A DNA stretch of 64,000 bases from Pseudomonas sp. SJZ074 (lineage in GTDB: Bacteria; Pseudomonadota; Gammaproteobacteria; Pseudomonadales; Pseudomonadaceae). Location: contig NZ_VIUE01000008.1 in the NCBI RefSeq assembly GCF_007828215.1, positions 62,001 to 126,000 of the forward strand. Direction: 5' to 3'. Both the position numbers and the translations under genes were made by a program. This document shows positions 18,719 through 27,917 of the stretch, piece after piece (position 1 is the stretch's first letter; every line of letters begins with the position of its first letter). Under the pieces are notes generated by a model, which was given only the letters and a program-made list of their open reading frames with translations, did no database searches and was not told where the DNA came from.

Positions 18719-20050
18719 TCAACGGCTGGAAGTTTCCCCCGCCGGCAGCGGCTCCTTGCTGCGCCAGTGCGGCAGAGAATTCCAGTAGCGCTGGCCCTTG
18801 GCGTCATCGTACATGCCTTCCCAGCGAGCGATTACCAGTACGGCCAGGGCGTTGCCGATCACGTTCAATGCGGTACGTGCCATGTCCATGACACGGTCGA
18901 CACCGGCGATGAAGGCCAGGCCTTCCAGTGGGATACCGACACTGCCCAGGGTCGCCAGCAATACCACGAAGGACACGCCCGGCACGCCGGCGATGCCTTT
19001 GGAAGTAACCATCAACGTCAGCACCAGTAGCAATTGCTGACTGATGGACAGGTCGATGCCATACAACTGGGCGATGAAAATCGCCGCGATGCTCTGGTAC
19101 AGCGTCGAACCGTCGAGGTTGAACGAGTAACCGGTCGGCACCACGAAGCTGCAGATGGCTTTCGGCGCACCGTAGGCTTCCATCTTCTCGATCACGCGTG
19201 GCAACACGGTTTCGGAGCTGGCGGTGGAATAGGCCAGCACCAGTTCGTCCTTGAAGATGCGCATCAGCTTGATCACCGAGAAGCCGAACAGACGAGCGAT
19301 CAGGCCCAGGACCACGAAAGCGAAGAAAGCGATGGCGACATAAACCAGGATCACCAGTTTCGCCAGCGGCAGCAGGGAAGCGAAGCCGAAGTTGGCCACG
19401 GTCACCGCAATCAACGCGAAAACGCCAATCGGGGCGTACTGCATGATCATATGGGTGACTTTGAACATGCTTTCGGACACGCCCTGGAACATCTTCACCA
19501 GCGGCTCGCGCAGGTCCGATTGCAGGCTGGAGAGACCCAGGCCGAACAGTACGGAGAAGAAAATGATCGGCAGCATCTCGCCGCGGGTCAACGCCGCGAA
19601 GATATTCGACGGAATCAGGTTGAGAATGGTCTGGACAAAGGCATGCTCGTGCTGCACTTCGGCGGCCGTGGCCTGGTACTTGGAGATATCCACCGTGCCC
19701 AGGGTGCTCATGTCGATGCCGCTGCCTGGATGGAAGAAATTCGCCAACAGCAGACCGACGACAATGGCGATGGTGGTGACGATTTCAAAGTAGAGGATCG
19801 TCTTGAGGCCGATACGCCCGAGCTTCTTCGCGTCACCGACCCCGGCAATGCCGACGATCAGCGAGGAAATCACGATCGGGATCACGATCATCTTGATCAG
19901 ACGAATAAAGATATCGCCTGCCGGTTGCAGCACGTTGCTGATCCACCAGGCTTTCTCGGCACTGAAATGGTTAAGCAGCGCGCCCAGTGCAATACCGAGC
20001 ACGAGACCGATGAGGATCTGCCAGGCGAGGCTTAATCTTGCCTTCTTCAT
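18719..20050 (-). CDS. gltP: glutamate/aspartate:proton symporter (DAACS family)
   Basis: This 443-residue inner-membrane carrier belongs to the dicarboxylate/amino acid:cation symporter family. The serine-rich re-entrant loop STASSETVLPRVIE and the substrate-site motif GYSFNLDGSTLYQS are present, with eight membrane helices in total. SFNLDGS is characteristic of the GltP/GltT type that takes up glutamate and aspartate rather than the DctA dicarboxylate type. The ATG at 20050 follows AAGTAAGGG. It appears monocistronic; its promoter should lie in the long region upstream (20051-20250). Confidence 0.88.
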   Translation of the reverse strand: MKKARLSLAWQILIGLVLGIALGALLNHFSAEKAWWISNVLQPAGDIFIRLIKMIVIPIVISSLIVGIAGVGDAKKLGRIGLKTILYFEIVTTIAIVVGLLLANFFHPGSGIDMSTLGTVDISKYQATAAEVQHEHAFVQTILNLIPSNIFAALTRGEMLPIIFFSVLFGLGLSSLQSDLREPLVKMFQGVSESMFKVTHMIMQYAPIGVFALIAVTVANFGFASLLPLAKLVILVYVAIAFFAFVVLGLIARLFGFSVIKLMRIFKDELVLAYSTASSETVLPRVIEKMEAYGAPKAICSFVVPTGYSFNLDGSTLYQSIAAIFIAQLYGIDLSISQQLLLVLTLMVTSKGIAGVPGVSFVVLLATLGSVGIPLEGLAFIAGVDRVMDMARTALNVIGNALAVLVIARWEGMYDDAKGQRYWNSLPHWRSKEPLPAGETSSR

Positions 20051-20550
20051 ATCGTTACCCTTACTTCGATTGGACTCGGACAGAAGCGCAAATCCGACCG
20101 CTCATGGCGATGCGAATCGTGCTCCCGCCCCGTATAAGGTCACCCGAACGCGCGCTGGCGGCTTACTGGCGGGCGAAAAAAGGCGCAACTATTGCGATGC
20201 GAGGGGGGACCGTCTAATGCCGTAAACGCCTACCCTATGCCGAATCGGCATGAAATTTTCAAAACAAAACCCGCGTTCCAAATCGTTCAGATGCGGGATT
20301 TAAGCAGGCATAAATGCCGTAAACCGGCGGTTTCAGCGTAGCCTGGCTTAATGTCTTCTGCCGGGGAAACCGATGAAACGGGTAGCCGAAGGCAACGGCG
20401 ATGGCTGGAAAGCTCTCCGATATACGGTCAGACGTCAGGGAAAAAATCGAAGTGACAGGACAAGACAGGACAAAATGCCGCATTGGGACTGCGATCATCA
20501 AACCTGAATAACCAGCCGCTCTGGAATGGGCTTCTTGCTTAACAAGCTCT

Positions 20551-20591
20551 ACGCAGGTTCGCCAAGCCCTTGCGGTTTCGCGAACCTGCGT
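20551..20591 (+). terminator. 12-bp perfect hairpin followed by T-run, gene upstream unknown
   Basis: ACGCAGGTTCGC (20551-20562) is perfectly complementary to GCGAACCTGCGT (20580-20591), and outer bases AAGCT/AGCTT extend it imperfectly. CTTTTTCC follows on the plus strand. It resembles a terminator, but no plus-strand gene lies upstream within 1 kb. Confidence 0.5.
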
Positions 20592-20715
20592 CGCAGCTTT
20601 TTCCTGACCCGGCCCTTTCGCAGGCACCCCTTGTGCCCGTAGGTCACTCCGACCCTGAATGGTCAGAACGTCCCGGCCCCCTGGTCATGCATCGGCCCTC
20701 CTCGGGCTGTGCAAA

Positions 20716-20739
20716 GGGAAAAACAGGGTTGTCTTTCCC
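20716..20739 (-). terminator. weak terminator after ivy
   Basis: Read on the minus strand, GGGAAA and TTTCCC pair around a 12-nt loop and are followed by TTTGC. It lies 12 bp beyond the ivy stop codon. The stem is short, so efficiency is uncertain. Confidence 0.5.
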
Positions 20740-20750
20740 GTTATCCAGAT

Positions 20751-21215
20751 TCAGTACCAGTTGGGATCTTTCTTGAGTTGTTCCATTAACAGTTCTTGCA
20801 TACCTTCATCGGGATTGCCGAGGAAGCGGTAATTGGCATGACGGGTCGGCGACTTGTCGGCGGGCAACCCGGCGGGCACCTCGACCAGCAACGCGTAGGC
20901 CTCGTCCTTGTCAAAACTGAAAGCGACGAACAGGCGCTCGTTGCGGCACGTCGCATGGGTTTCGCACAGCGGGCCTACCAGATATTTGTCGCCATCTTCC
21001 TCGACGGCGTTCATCTGTTCCGAATCACCCGTCAGATTCATGACCCATTCCGGCAGACGCTCTTCTTTCTTGACGACGTGCTGCCAGGTTTCACGGTATT
21101 GCGCGTCAGCCTGAAGCAATTGATTAACGCGCATCTGACCGTCATTGGCAGCCATTGCCGTGGTGCAGCCGCCCAGTAGCAGGGCGGCGGCCAGTCCTTT
21201 TAGTGCAGCGTTCAT
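20751..21215 (-). CDS. ivy: inhibitor of vertebrate lysozyme (Ivy) family protein
   Basis: The 154-residue exported protein binds and blocks C-type lysozymes. The key loop C-x-x-x-x-x-C appears as CETHATC, similar to the CKPHDC loop of E. coli Ivy whose histidine enters the lysozyme active site. The N-terminus is a signal sequence; LLGGC could be a lipobox, but AMA-AND also fits ordinary cleavage, so membrane anchoring is uncertain. Its start is 2 bp after the stop of the DUF1328 gene, so they form an operon. PAO1 carries a related gene next to algB. Confidence 0.85.
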   Translation of the reverse strand: MNAALKGLAAALLLGGCTTAMAANDGQMRVNQLLQADAQYRETWQHVVKKEERLPEWVMNLTGDSEQMNAVEEDGDKYLVGPLCETHATCRNERLFVAFSFDKDEAYALLVEVPAGLPADKSPTRHANYRFLGNPDEGMQELLMEQLKKDPNWY

Positions 21216-21217
21216 GG

Positions 21218-21403
<186 letters not shown>

Positions 21404-21462
21404 CTATTTAGTTAGGGACTGGTTGGAATGGTTCCGAGCGCGTCGGACGCACGGTCAGTGCT

Positions 21463-21750
21463 TTAAAACACCCAGCGCTCCTGGCGGGGCACGTCGGTCA
21501 GCGGCTGAGCCTGATCGACATCCATCATCCGCATGGAGGCGGACGCTTCCGCTACGCTGCTTACGGCACTGAAGTGGGTTTGGGTAGCGCGATGAATCGA
21601 CACCGGCGCTGGCTCGGGCTGCTGGCTGTAATGCCAAAGGAGCAGTTGCTGACCCACCACGAGGGTCACCAGCAATGCCAGGACAGCCCACAAACCCTGC
21701 TGAATGTGCAGGGAAGTGATAGGTAATCGGGCGGCACGTTGCAAATTCAT
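21463..21750 (-). CDS. small single-span membrane protein near algB, function unknown
   Basis: The 95-residue protein has one membrane segment (about residues 17-38, GLWAVLALLVTLVVGQQLLL) followed by a polar tail with a conserved-looking C-terminus (LTDVPRQERWVF). GGGAGGAATT lies upstream of the ATG at 21750; the longer in-frame reading to 21831 has no ribosome site. I do not recognise a family. It is 80 bp upstream of the DUF1328-ivy pair on the same strand and may belong to the same stress-related unit. Confidence 0.65.
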   Translation of the reverse strand: MNLQRAARLPITSLHIQQGLWAVLALLVTLVVGQQLLLWHYSQQPEPAPVSIHRATQTHFSAVSSVAEASASMRMMDVDQAQPLTDVPRQERWVF

Positions 21751-22034
21751 CCTGGAATTCCTCCCCACCCCGGGTGGTGATCTGGTTAGGCGCTCTAAAC
21801 GCCACGATGACCAGACTATTGCAGACGGCATGCCAGAAATTTCAGGATAAAAAACCGTTAATAATCAGTCAGTTAAATACACCCAATCAAACAGCGAAAT
21901 CGCATCCTGCACGATGGCCCTGAACGCGGTCGTGCGTATTGCACGAATGAGGGGGAGAAAGGCGAGCAGATTCTTTTTGAATTGCTGTTGGAAAACGGCG
22001 GTCGGAATGAGCAGGCTGACCGCTCATCGCGAAT

Positions 22035-22062
22035 GAACTGAAAAAAATTTACGTAAATCAGC
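22035..22062 (+). promoter_or_regulatory. possible AlgU (sigma-22) promoter of algB overlapping a palindrome
   Basis: GAACTG (22035-22040), 17 bp, then TCAGC (22058-22062) resembles the AlgU consensus GAACTT-N16/17-TCTGA. A perfect 12-bp palindrome ATTTACGTAAAT (22047-22058) lies in the spacer. AlgB is AlgU-dependent in P. aeruginosa, which supports the idea, but the -10 match is only three of five. The rest of the 436-bp gap between the divergent genes is unremarkable. Confidence 0.35.
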
Positions 22063-22186
22063 TCTTTAGGTCTCTACAACTCACCGCGGCGCTTTCTATA
22101 GGTAATATTCGCTCAGAATCGACCATGCAACTTGCCCGATTTTTCTGACACTAACCAACATCATTCATTAAAGGAGCGTAGGAAAA

Positions 22187-23533
22187 ATGGAATCAGCCAC
22201 GGAGCATCAAGGCCGCATTCTGCTGGTAGACGATGAGTCCGCCATTCTGCGTACGTTCCGCTATTGCCTGGAAGACGAAGGCTATACCGTTGCCACTGCC
22301 AACAGCGCCGCCCAGGCCGATGCCTTGTTGCAGCGCCAGGTATTCGACCTGTGCTTTCTCGACCTTCGCCTGGGGGAGGATAACGGCCTTGATGTGCTGG
22401 CACAGATGCGCATCCAGGCGCCGTGGATGCGCGTGGTGATCGTCACCGCCCATTCGGCTGTCGACACTGCGGTGGACGCAATCCAGGCCGGTGCCGCCGA
22501 CTATCTGGTCAAGCCATGCAGCCCTGATCAGTTGCGCCTGGCGACCGCCAAGCAATTGGAAGTCCGCCAGTTATCGGCAAGGCTGGAGGCGCTGGAAGGC
22601 GAGATGCGCAAACCCAAGGACGGCCTCGACTCCCACAGTCCGGCGATGAAGGTGGTACTGGAAACAGCCCGTCAAGTGGCCAGCACCGACGCCAATATCC
22701 TGATTCTTGGCGAGTCCGGCACCGGTAAAGGAGAACTCGCGCGGGCGATCCATGGCTGGAGCAAACGTGCGAAAAAATCCTGTGTCACCATCAATTGTCC
22801 ATCCCTCACTACCGAGCTGATGGAAAGCGAGCTGTTTGGTCACAGTCGTGGCGCGTTCACCGGTGCCAGCGAAAGCACGCTGGGACGGGTCAACCAGGCG
22901 GACGGCGGAACGCTTTTTCTCGACGAGATCGGCGACTTTCCGCTGACATTACAGCCGAAGTTGTTGCGCTTCATCCAGGACAAGGAATACGAACGGGTCG
23001 GCGATCCGGTCACCCGCCGGGCCGATGTGCGAATCCTCGCAGCGACCAACCTGAATCTTGAAGACATGGTCCGCGACGGACGTTTTCGGGAGGACCTGCT
23101 GTACCGCTTGAATGTCATTACCCTGCACTTGCCACCGCTGCGCGAGCGCGCCGAAGACATCCTGACCCTGGCGGACCGTTTCCTGGCCCGCTTCGTCAAG
23201 GAGTATGCACGTCCGGCCCGGGGATTCAGTGATGAAGCCCGTGAAGCGCTGCTAGGCTATCGCTGGCCGGGCAACATCCGGGAGCTGCGTAACGTGGTGG
23301 AGCGTGCCAGCATCATTTGTCCCCAGGAAAAAGTCGAGATCAGTCATTTGGGCATGGCCGAGCAACCGGTCAACAACGCACCGCGCATCGGCGCCGCGCT
23401 GAGCCTCGACGAACTGGAGAAGGCCCATATCGGCGCCGTACTGGCTACGGCCGATACACTGGACCAGGCGGCCAAGACCCTGGGCATCGATGCCTCCACG
23501 CTGTATCGCAAACGCAAGCAATACAACCTGTGA
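22187..23533 (+). CDS. algB: NtrC-family response regulator AlgB
   Basis: This 448-residue regulator has a receiver domain (about 10-125, phosphoacceptor in CFLDLRLGEDNGLD), a sigma-54-type AAA+ domain (about 145-385: GESGTGKGE Walker A, GAFTGA loop, FLDEIGD Walker B) and a C-terminal Fis-type helix-turn-helix (DQAAKTLGIDASTLYRKRKQ). The GAFTGA motif is intact, so sigma-54 activation is possible in principle, although AlgB of P. aeruginosa is known for controlling alginate and virulence genes with KinB. AAGGAG precedes the ATG. It is 10 bp upstream of kinB. Confidence 0.95.
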   Translation: MESATEHQGRILLVDDESAILRTFRYCLEDEGYTVATANSAAQADALLQRQVFDLCFLDLRLGEDNGLDVLAQMRIQAPWMRVVIVTAHSAVDTAVDAIQAGAADYLVKPCSPDQLRLATAKQLEVRQLSARLEALEGEMRKPKDGLDSHSPAMKVVLETARQVASTDANILILGESGTGKGELARAIHGWSKRAKKSCVTINCPSLTTELMESELFGHSRGAFTGASESTLGRVNQADGGTLFLDEIGDFPLTLQPKLLRFIQDKEYERVGDPVTRRADVRILAATNLNLEDMVRDGRFREDLLYRLNVITLHLPPLRERAEDILTLADRFLARFVKEYARPARGFSDEAREALLGYRWPGNIRELRNVVERASIICPQEKVEISHLGMAEQPVNNAPRIGAALSLDELEKAHIGAVLATADTLDQAAKTLGIDASTLYRKRKQYNL

Positions 23534-23543
23534 GCGGCACCTT

Positions 23544-25334
23544 ATGAAACTGGCGATGAAGCTGCGCACTCGACTGTTTCTCAGTATTTCGGCCCTGATC
23601 ACAGTGGCTTTGCTGGGATTGCTGCTTGGCTTGGTCAGCGTGATGCAAATGGCCAATACCCAGGAACAATCGGTGCGCGACAACTTCATCTTGCTGGACC
23701 TGGGCCTCAAACTGCGCCAGACCCTGGGCGACCAGTTGATGATCATGCTCGATGACAAGCCCGACCTGGCTGCGCTGGAAGATTCCAAGCGGCAATATTT
23801 CGGTCTGCTGGAGGAGGGCATTGCCCACGAACAGGGCCTGGAAGAGCCTGCGACTAACTTCACCCAGGCCAAGGCCGACTACCTTGGATTCCTCGAGGCC
23901 TTTGCAGCTTCTCGCCAGCAGCCGTCCCAACTCACGGGCATCCAGGACCTCACCGAGAAATTCAATGTATTGCGTAACGGGCTGATCGAAGGGTATCGGC
24001 ACGCCTTGAATAACATCAGCGACACCCAGACCCGCTCCCGTGACCGGGCGTTGCTGATCTCCGGCCTGCTGGGCCTGGTGGGGGTGGCCGTGCTGGTCAT
24101 CGGTTTCGTCACGGCCCATGGTATCGCGCGGCGCTTCGGGACACCCATAGAGGCACTGGTTTCAGCCGCGGACGACATCGGCCAGGGTAATTTCGAAGTG
24201 ACGTTGCCGGTTTCCACTTCTCCTGAACTGAACTTGCTGACGCGTCGTTTCGGAATCATGGCCCAGGCCCTGCGTGAGCATCAGGCCACCAATGTCGACG
24301 AGTTGCTGGCCGGCCAGCAGCGCTTGCAAGCGGTACTCGACAGCATCGACGATGGCTTGCTGATGATCGACCGCCAGGGCCGGCTGGAGCACCTGAATCC
24401 AGTCGCCCAACGGCAACTGGGCTGGGACGAGGAACGCTTGGGCCAGGGATTGGGAGAGGCGCTTGGACGCCCCGATCTGGATGAGGAATTGCACCTGGTG
24501 CTGCGCGGCGGAACGTTGGAGCGGGCACCGGACGATCTGAGCATCGAGGTGGATGGCGAATCCCGGTTGCTGACCTACAGCCTTACGCCTGTCAGCCATA
24601 CCCAGGGGCATATCCTCGGGGCAGTGATGGTGCTGCACGACGTCACCGAACAGCGCGCCTTCGAACGGGTACGCAGTGAGTTCGTGCTGCGGGCTTCCCA
24701 TGAGTTGCGCACACCGGTGACCGGCATGCACATGGCGTTCGGCCTGCTGCGCGAACGCGTCCATTTTCCTGAAGAATCCCGCGAAGCGGACCTGCTCGAC
24801 ACCGTCAATGAAGAAATGCAGCGGTTGATGCAGCTCATCAATGACCTGCTGAACTTCTCGCGCTACCAGAACGGTTTGCAGAAGCTGACCCTGGCCCCTT
24901 GCTCCATCGAAGACTTGCTGGAAGCGGCCCGCCTGCGATTCGCCGCCCAGGCCCAAGCCAAGGGCATCGAGTTGCTCGTGGCGATCCAGGGCCCGCTGCC
25001 ACGCCTGCACGCCGATGCGGCGCAGCTGGAGCGGGTGCTGGATAACCTGATCGACAATGCCATGCGCCACACCGGCGACAACGGTCAGATCCGCCTGCAA
25101 GGCCGGCGCCACGGCGAACGGGTGATCATCAGCGTCGAAGACAACGGCGAAGGTATCGCCTATGGCCAACAGGGGCGGATCTTCGAACCTTTCGTCCAGG
25201 TCGGACGCAAGAAAGGTGGCGCAGGCCTGGGGTTGGCGCTGTGCAAGGAAATCGTTCAACTCCACGGAGGGCGCATGGGTGTCTACTCAAGGCCAGGGCA
25301 GGGCACCCAGTTCTACATGGCGCTGACGGTTTGA
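23544..25334 (+). CDS. kinB: sensor histidine kinase KinB
   Basis: The 596-residue kinase has an N-terminal membrane segment, a helical periplasmic domain (about 30-165), a second span (about 170-190), a HAMP linker, a PAS domain (about 255-370, LDSIDDGLLMIDRQGRLEHL), a HisKA domain with phosphoacceptor histidine in FVLRASHELRTPVTG, and a HATPase_c domain (NLIDNAMRH, DNGEGI, GGAGLGLALCKEI). It matches KinB, which phosphorylates or dephosphorylates AlgB to restrain alginate synthesis. I chose ATG 23544 (MKLAMKLRTR); the in-frame ATG at 23490 would overlap algB. Confidence 0.94.
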   Translation: MKLAMKLRTRLFLSISALITVALLGLLLGLVSVMQMANTQEQSVRDNFILLDLGLKLRQTLGDQLMIMLDDKPDLAALEDSKRQYFGLLEEGIAHEQGLEEPATNFTQAKADYLGFLEAFAASRQQPSQLTGIQDLTEKFNVLRNGLIEGYRHALNNISDTQTRSRDRALLISGLLGLVGVAVLVIGFVTAHGIARRFGTPIEALVSAADDIGQGNFEVTLPVSTSPELNLLTRRFGIMAQALREHQATNVDELLAGQQRLQAVLDSIDDGLLMIDRQGRLEHLNPVAQRQLGWDEERLGQGLGEALGRPDLDEELHLVLRGGTLERAPDDLSIEVDGESRLLTYSLTPVSHTQGHILGAVMVLHDVTEQRAFERVRSEFVLRASHELRTPVTGMHMAFGLLRERVHFPEESREADLLDTVNEEMQRLMQLINDLLNFSRYQNGLQKLTLAPCSIEDLLEAARLRFAAQAQAKGIELLVAIQGPLPRLHADAAQLERVLDNLIDNAMRHTGDNGQIRLQGRRHGERVIISVEDNGEGIAYGQQGRIFEPFVQVGRKKGGAGLGLALCKEIVQLHGGRMGVYSRPGQGTQFYMALTV

Positions 25335-25345
25335 GGCGGTATTGT

Positions 25346-26962
25346 CTAAGCCTCGTCGTCCAGGCGCCGCCCAAGCCGTCGTCGCCCGCGGGTAATCAGC
25401 TCGATGAACTGCACGGCACTGAGGGCATGGGCAAACAGCCAGCCCTGGCCGAACGTTACGCCTTCGCTACGCAGGTATGATGCCTGGGCCTCGTGCTCGA
25501 TACCTTCGGCAATCACCTTGAGCTCCAACGCATGGGCCATGCGAATGATGTGCGGTGCCACGCCACTGCTGGCGGCGTCGTGGCCGAGGGCATCGATAAA
25601 GGCCTTGTCGATTTTAAGGCAGTCCACCGGCAGGGTCTGCAGGTAAGCCAGGCTGCAATAACCGGTGCCAAAGTCGTCAATCAGCACCTGATGACCCACA
25701 TCGCGTAATGATTGCAGGTTATCCCTGGCGACCAATACATCGATCAGCCCGCGCTCCGTCACCTCAAAAGCAATCTGCCGCGCCGAAACCCGGTGCCGCG
25801 CCAGCAAGCGGGCGATGACTTCGCCGATGCGCGGTACCATCACGTCGCATGCCGCCAGGTTCACCGAAATATAAAGCTGCGGATTGGCCCGCAACAGCTG
25901 GCCCAGCTGGTCAAACAACCGCTGTAAGACGAAGTCGGTGATCTGGCGGATCTGTCCGGTATCTTCTGCCATCGGAATGAACAGCTCCGGGCTGGTCAAG
26001 CTGCCGTCCGGTCGCCGCCAGCGCAACAAGGCTTCAGCACCGACACAATTGCGGCTGCGCAGGTCGAAAATGGGTTGATACAGCACTTGGAACTCGCCGC
26101 GCCGGATGGCCCCATGCAGCTCGACATCCATGGATTGACGCTGGCGCGCCAGGAGAAACACCAGAAAACCGATTCCCAGGCCCAATATCAAGCTGGTGGG
26201 CAACATCCACCAGGCATTGGCCGGAATATGAAAGCCTTTGCGCTGGGCAATCAGCACCAGCTGATATTCCGGACTGTCGGTCTGCATGCGATAGATCAGC
26301 CGGTTCGCTGTTACTTGCAGGGCATTGCGGTTGTTCGGCGGCCAAGGTTCGGTGGGCGGCCAATATTGATCGGTACCCAGCACGGGAACGGCTCGCTCGC
26401 CATGGTCCAGGATCACCAGCAGGCTGCTGCCGGGTGGCAGGTCCACCACATCGGTCAGATGCCCCCTGGAGGTGGCGACCCGAAAGTTGCCACGCCCCAA
26501 CATCAATGCAGCGCGGTTTTCGTCGGGCTCGGTGGTGGTGTTCAGCCAATAACTGTAGGTTGGCCCCCGTAAGTCGGGCGCACGGGCAAGGGACAATCCG
26601 CTCTGGCGTGGACGGCTGGAGCAGGTACCGCGACTGTCGATATACACCGCTTCGTAGACGAAGCGGTAGTTGAAACTGACCTGTTGCAAGGTCGCGATCA
26701 TCTCTTCGTCGCATCCACGCAGCGGTTGGTTCTGCAGATCATCGAGGCTTTCGCGCAACTGCCCGAAAAGCTGTTCCAGCCTCTGCAGGAACCGTTCACC
26801 CTGGGCGTTCATCTGCTCGCTTTCGCGCTGCTGGGTCTGTTGCACGACAACGAACAAGCTCCCCGCCAGCAGAAGTAACGTACTCAGGGCAGCCGCGACC
26901 ATCGCCAGGAATAGAGGGCGGTGGAGCCAGCTATGCAGGGTTTCTCGGGCAGCCTTCATCAA
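25346..26962 (-). CDS. membrane c-di-GMP phosphodiesterase with CSS-motif sensor domain
   Basis: This 538-residue protein has two membrane segments flanking a periplasmic CSS-motif domain (cysteines in LRGCDEE and GTCSSRP) and a C-terminal EAL domain from about residue 275. The EAL domain keeps the catalytic set: GAEALLRW, SVNLAA, FEVTERG, DDFGTGYCSL and KIDKAF, so it should hydrolyse c-di-GMP to pGpG. In related enzymes the periplasmic disulfide, controlled by DsbA/DsbB, regulates activity and stability. The dsbA gene lies 4 kb away. It is convergent with kinB, with 11 bp between stops. Confidence 0.9.
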   Translation of the reverse strand: MMKAARETLHSWLHRPLFLAMVAAALSTLLLLAGSLFVVVQQTQQRESEQMNAQGERFLQRLEQLFGQLRESLDDLQNQPLRGCDEEMIATLQQVSFNYRFVYEAVYIDSRGTCSSRPRQSGLSLARAPDLRGPTYSYWLNTTTEPDENRAALMLGRGNFRVATSRGHLTDVVDLPPGSSLLVILDHGERAVPVLGTDQYWPPTEPWPPNNRNALQVTANRLIYRMQTDSPEYQLVLIAQRKGFHIPANAWWMLPTSLILGLGIGFLVFLLARQRQSMDVELHGAIRRGEFQVLYQPIFDLRSRNCVGAEALLRWRRPDGSLTSPELFIPMAEDTGQIRQITDFVLQRLFDQLGQLLRANPQLYISVNLAACDVMVPRIGEVIARLLARHRVSARQIAFEVTERGLIDVLVARDNLQSLRDVGHQVLIDDFGTGYCSLAYLQTLPVDCLKIDKAFIDALGHDAASSGVAPHIIRMAHALELKVIAEGIEHEAQASYLRSEGVTFGQGWLFAHALSAVQFIELITRGRRRLGRRLDDEA

Positions 26963-27035
26963 TTGATAATCCGAAAGTTACCAATGAGTTATAGCCGCAA
27001 ATTTGGATTTAGCCTTTATCGTCGGACAGGCGTCA

Positions 27036-27815
27036 TTATTTTGTCTGGTTGAGTACTTGCAGGATGGCCGCACTTTGCGCGTCCGGCGTACCGTCGAACC
27101 GGGCCGGTCGATACCGCATCTGGAAGGCAGCCAGCACATGGCGAGTAGCCACGTCCCATTCGCCGGTGCGGGGCGTCGGGTAGCCGAGGCGGGCCAACTC
27201 AGTCTGGAACCAGGTGGCACTCGGCAGCTGCGCCAGGAATAAGGCCTGCTGGCGCGCCACTGCCTGTTCGTCCGGCCAGACGCCCAGGCCTGCCTCCGCC
27301 AGGCGCTTCCAGGGGAACAACGGCCCTGGATCAAGCTTGCGCAGGGGGGCAATGTCGCTGTGTCCGATGATGTTGATCGGGTTGATCGCGTTACGTCGGG
27401 TGATGTCCTTGAGCAACGCGATCAAGGATTGGACCTGGGCTTCGCTATAGGGGTACCAGAGACGCCCGGTAGGGCCGTCGACGTAGCCCGGATTGACGAT
27501 CTCGATGCCAATGGAGCTGGAGTTGAGCCAGGTCCGACCCAGCCATTCGCTTTCTCCGGCGTGCCAAGCGCGCCGACTTTCGTCTACCAGCTTGTAGATA
27601 GTAGCGTCCTTGTCGTCGCCGATCAGGTAATGGGCGCTGACTTCGCCATGGGTCAGCAGCGCCAGGGAGCGCTCCAGGGACGCCGAGGTGTAATGCACCA
27701 CGACAAACTGGATGCGGCTGTCCTGATTGACCGAGGGGTGGCTGGTATCGAGCCTGGGACCGCTGGCGCAACCGGCCAAGGCCAGTAAAAAGACAATGGT
27801 GGAGATAATTTTCAT
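27036..27815 (-). CDS. ampDh2: N-acetylmuramoyl-L-alanine amidase, AmpD homologue (lipoprotein)
   Basis: The 259-residue enzyme has a lipobox signal (MKIISTIVFLLALAGC), then an amidase_2 domain with zinc ligands in FVVVHYTSASLERS and GHSDIAPLRKLDPGP, and a C-terminal PGRP-linked peptidoglycan-binding-like helix bundle ending near the stop. It should cut the amide between N-acetylmuramic acid and the stem peptide in the periplasm, anchored to the outer membrane. In P. aeruginosa AmpDh2 lies directly after kinB; here an EAL gene intervenes. I chose MKIIST (27815) for the signal peptide. Confidence 0.9.
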   Translation of the reverse strand: MKIISTIVFLLALAGCASGPRLDTSHPSVNQDSRIQFVVVHYTSASLERSLALLTHGEVSAHYLIGDDKDATIYKLVDESRRAWHAGESEWLGRTWLNSSSIGIEIVNPGYVDGPTGRLWYPYSEAQVQSLIALLKDITRRNAINPINIIGHSDIAPLRKLDPGPLFPWKRLAEAGLGVWPDEQAVARQQALFLAQLPSATWFQTELARLGYPTPRTGEWDVATRHVLAAFQMRYRPARFDGTPDAQSAAILQVLNQTK

Positions 27816-27917
27816 GGCGCAAACGCGTTTAAGGTGACCAATAATGCAACAGTGTAACGTATCACTGTGCATGGATCTGGTTTGCCTTCCGATACTAAAC
27901 AAAATGGAACAATTGAC

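Larger units (their letters stand above)
20051..20750. other. 700-bp gap without a convincing gene; several inverted repeats
   Basis: No reading frame here has a good start and family resemblance. Features seen are a palindrome ATGCCGA-A-TCGGCAT (20237-20251), a direct repeat ATGCCGTAAAC (20217-20227 and 20314-20324), AAACC-GGC-GGTTT (20321-20333), the strong hairpin at 20551-20591 and the ivy terminator. The left part should hold the gltP promoter. A small RNA could be encoded in the right part. Confidence 0.5.

Noticed and set aside
20259..20627. 122-codon minus-strand frame in the gltP-ivy gap
   Set aside because: It crosses the strong hairpin, has no ribosome site and shows no domain; probably noncoding.
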